Part shown: one piece after another, positions 6,145 through 6,984 of the stretch | How the letters are laid out: each line of letters begins with the position of its first letter | How positions within the stretch are numbered: the first letter of the stretch is position 1 | Origin: Chloroflexota bacterium | Lineage (GTDB): Bacteria; Chloroflexota; Anaerolineae; DTPP01 | Assembly: GCA_012514615.1 (NCBI GenBank) | Contig: JAAYZY010000045.1 | Coordinates: forward strand, 1-6,984 | DNA: 6,984 nucleotides | Reading direction: 5' to 3' | Notes under the pieces: generated by a model | What the model saw: the letters and a program-made list of their open reading frames with translations, nothing else | Database searches by the model: none | Told to the model about the DNA's origin: nothing | Made by a program: the position numbers and the translations under genes

Positions 6145-6151
6145 TCCCTCT
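6145..6151 (-). promoter_or_regulatory. Shine-Dalgarno site deciding the deacetylase start
   Basis: The minus strand reads AGAGGGA, with its GAGG core seven bases from the ATG at 6139-6137. This supports the 342-aa start over the 44-residue-longer open frame beginning at 6271, whose extra part reads through repeat DNA. Confidence 0.55.
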
Positions 6152-6176
6152 CTTTCTCTCCACGCACAGACCGATG

Positions 6177-6202
6177 GGATGCCCGCCTGCGCGGGAATGA
6201 CG
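6177..6202. repeat. REP-like palindromic repeat, copy 1
   Basis: This copy has the form GGATGCCCGC-CTGC-GCGGGAATGACG, with a 5-bp perfect stem (6182-6186/6191-6195) and flanks like the widespread extragenic 'ATTCCCGC...GCGGGAATGACG' repeats. When translated it gives the familiar spurious peptide RHSRAGGHP. It lies upstream of the deacetylase gene. Confidence 0.65.
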
Positions 6203-6213
6203 CTGCCACCCGA

Positions 6214-6248
6214 CGTCATGCCCGCCTCCCAAGGGAAGAAGGGAGGCG
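6214..6248. repeat. REP-like palindromic repeat, copy 2 (opposite orientation)
   Basis: It begins CGTCATGCCCGCC, which resembles the reverse complement of the copy 1 end. It forms a perfect 8-bp stem CGCCTCCC (6223-6230) / GGGAGGCG (6241-6248) with a 10-nt loop. Only the outer part resembles copy 1, so it is diverged or a rearranged half-element. Confidence 0.5.
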
Positions 6249-6266
6249 AGCAGCCACCCCCGCATC

Positions 6267-6303
6267 CTCACGGATGGATTCCCGCCCTCCGTGAGAGCGG
6301 GAA
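6267..6303. repeat. REP-like palindromic repeat, copy 3, with two overlapping stems
   Basis: GGATTCCCGCC...GCGGGAA resembles copy 1 with an enlarged centre. Two perfect stems are possible but exclude each other: CTCACGGA (6267-6274) with TCCGTGAG (6288-6295), and TTCCCGC (6279-6285) with GCGGGAA (6297-6303). It lies between the terminator of the upstream gene and the deacetylase gene. Confidence 0.55.
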
Positions 6304-6307
6304 AGCA

Positions 6308-6335
6308 AGGGGCGAGGTGACAGCACCTCGCCCCT
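6308..6335 (-). terminator. Intrinsic terminator of the golvesin-domain gene
   Basis: AGGGGCGAGGTG (6308-6319) and CACCTCGCCCCT (6324-6335) form a perfect 12-bp stem with a 4-nt loop. In the minus direction it lies 32 bases past the TAG of the golvesin-domain gene and is followed by TGCTTT, a short T-rich tail. It should isolate that gene from the deacetylase gene. Confidence 0.8.
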
Positions 6336-6367
6336 GCGTGTCGGTTAGCGTGGCGCCGCCAGGCGGT

Positions 6368-6984
6368 CTAGGGGCAGGTCGCTCCCAGCCGCGTCCAGCG
6401 GAGGGCGTCGAAGGCGATCCACCGAGAGAGGCTCGGCGACTCGCCGGTGACGTCATTCAGCAGCACGTAGTCGTCGAAGCCGGCCTGGTAGGGGAAGTTC
6501 CCCAGCGTGACCCAGGCGTTGGCGCTGGCCGACTGGTTCACCGTAACCACCGTGCCGACCCCCGCCCCGTAGCGGACAGAGTAGCGGGCGCTGGCGGTCA
6601 CCGGGGTGTACGAAGAATGGTAAGGGATGTAGGCTTCCAGTCGGTAGCAGCCGTTGGAAGGCAGCGTCGGATCCCACACGGCGTAGTTCTCGTCCGGGCC
6701 GATGCTCAGGTTCTTGGTCCGCAGGGAGTCGCCGGCGTAGCCCGCCGCCACCGTCCACCAGTTGGTCGAAGTCGGGAACTTGGAGAAGCCGGCGCCGCCG
6801 TCATCGACGATGACCACCGGCTGGCTGGTGGGGGTGGGTGTGGGCGTGGGCGTTGCCGCCCCGCGGCAAACTGTCAGTTGCACATCATCCACGTACATCC
6901 AGCTCCGCTGGCCGTCGCCGTTGTTCCACACCTCCAGCGCAAGCTTCACCGTCTGCCCGCGGTACGGCAGCAAGTCCACCACCA
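6368..6984 (-). CDS. Secreted protein with golvesin C-terminal-like domain, partial (N-terminus beyond the right edge)
   Basis: About 205 residues are visible, open at the right edge; the GTG near 6982 is an internal valine in a domain already under way. Visible residues 1-39 are the end of a beta-sandwich (YRGQTVKLALEVWNNGDG, then WMYVDDVQLTVC), of the type seen in jelly-roll modules of secreted peptidases and glycan-binding proteins. A TPTPTPTPT linker follows (44-52). Residues of about 57-197 match the golvesin C-terminal-like domain: VIVDDGGAGFS, YAVWDPTLPSNGCYRLEAYI, WVTLGNFPYQAG and a closing FDALRW. These domains usually sit at the C-terminus of secreted enzymes or surface proteins; the catalytic or main part is out of view. 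Cysteines are at visible positions 39, 112 and 203. The protein is extracytoplasmic by inference. A strong intrinsic terminator follows the stop. Confidence 0.82.
   Translation of the reverse strand, partial: VVDLLPYRGQTVKLALEVWNNGDGQRSWMYVDDVQLTVCRGAATPTPTPTPTSQPVVIVDDGGAGFSKFPTSTNWWTVAAGYAGDSLRTKNLSIGPDENYAVWDPTLPSNGCYRLEAYIPYHSSYTPVTASARYSVRYGAGVGTVVTVNQSASANAWVTLGNFPYQAGFDDYVLLNDVTGESPSLSRWIAFDALRWTRLGATCP
6827..6853 (-). repeat. Short TP linker-coding repeat
   Basis: Nine codons alternating Thr (ACN) and Pro (CCC) form a hexanucleotide-like tandem array between the two beta domains of the golvesin-domain protein. It is shorter and more regular than the linker of the 798-aa protein at 3027-3131 but has the same design. 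Confidence 0.75.

Noticed and set aside
6140..6271. 44-residue N-terminal extension of the deacetylase
   Set aside because: The extra residues are translation of the REP-like palindromes (RHSRAGGHP), and family homology and a ribosome site both point to the ATG at 6139.
6368..6982. GTG at 6982 as a true start of the golvesin-domain gene
   Set aside because: It falls inside a domain already in progress, has no visible upstream context in the window, and would leave the protein without a signal peptide.

Overview
The window is GC-rich and looks bacterial, most likely from an Anaerolineae- or Caldilineae-like member of the Chloroflexota. This is inferred from style: several exported proteins carry long Pro/Thr 'TPTPTATP' linkers joining beta-sandwich modules, and the modules themselves (SdrD B-like, golvesin C-terminal-like, carboxypeptidase-regulatory-like) are typical of that phylum. 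No rRNA or housekeeping marker is present to confirm it.

Layout, left to right. (1) Positions 1-793, minus strand: the N-terminal 264 codons of a YedE-family putative selenium transporter that runs off the left edge. It has a good Shine-Dalgarno and an extended -10 promoter. (2) Positions 794-1133: a divergent intergenic region of 340 bp. (3) Positions 1134-3530, plus strand: a 798-aa secreted multidomain protein (signal peptide, beta-propeller, invasin-type Ig domain, DNRLRE-like beta-sandwich, Pro/Thr linker, SdrD B-like domain). It is convergent with (4), a 219-aa lipoprotein at 3574-4233 on the minus strand made of two copies of one roughly 80-residue domain exactly 100 residues apart. 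A strong hairpin serves both 3' ends. (5) Positions 4277-5044, minus: a membrane-anchored protein with a Pro/Thr/Ala stalk and a C-terminal beta domain. (6) Positions 5111-6139, minus: a histone-deacetylase-like zinc amidohydrolase with all catalytic residues. (7) Positions 6140-6367: three REP-like palindromes and an intrinsic terminator. (8) Positions 6368-6984, minus: the C-terminal part of a secreted protein ending in a golvesin C-terminal-like domain; its N-terminus lies beyond the right edge.

Functionally this is mostly cell-surface and secreted material beside one cytoplasmic deacetylase and one membrane transporter. Genes (5) and (4) are close, co-directional and both extracytoplasmic, so they may act together; a candidate promoter just after the deacetylase stop suggests they can be transcribed separately from it. 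I see no phage, CRISPR, transposase, tRNA or rRNA. Nothing here amounts to a demonstrated new system. The most distinctive items are the in-register duplicated lipoprotein, the coding-overlapping bidirectional hairpin, and the palindrome cluster with mutually exclusive folds.
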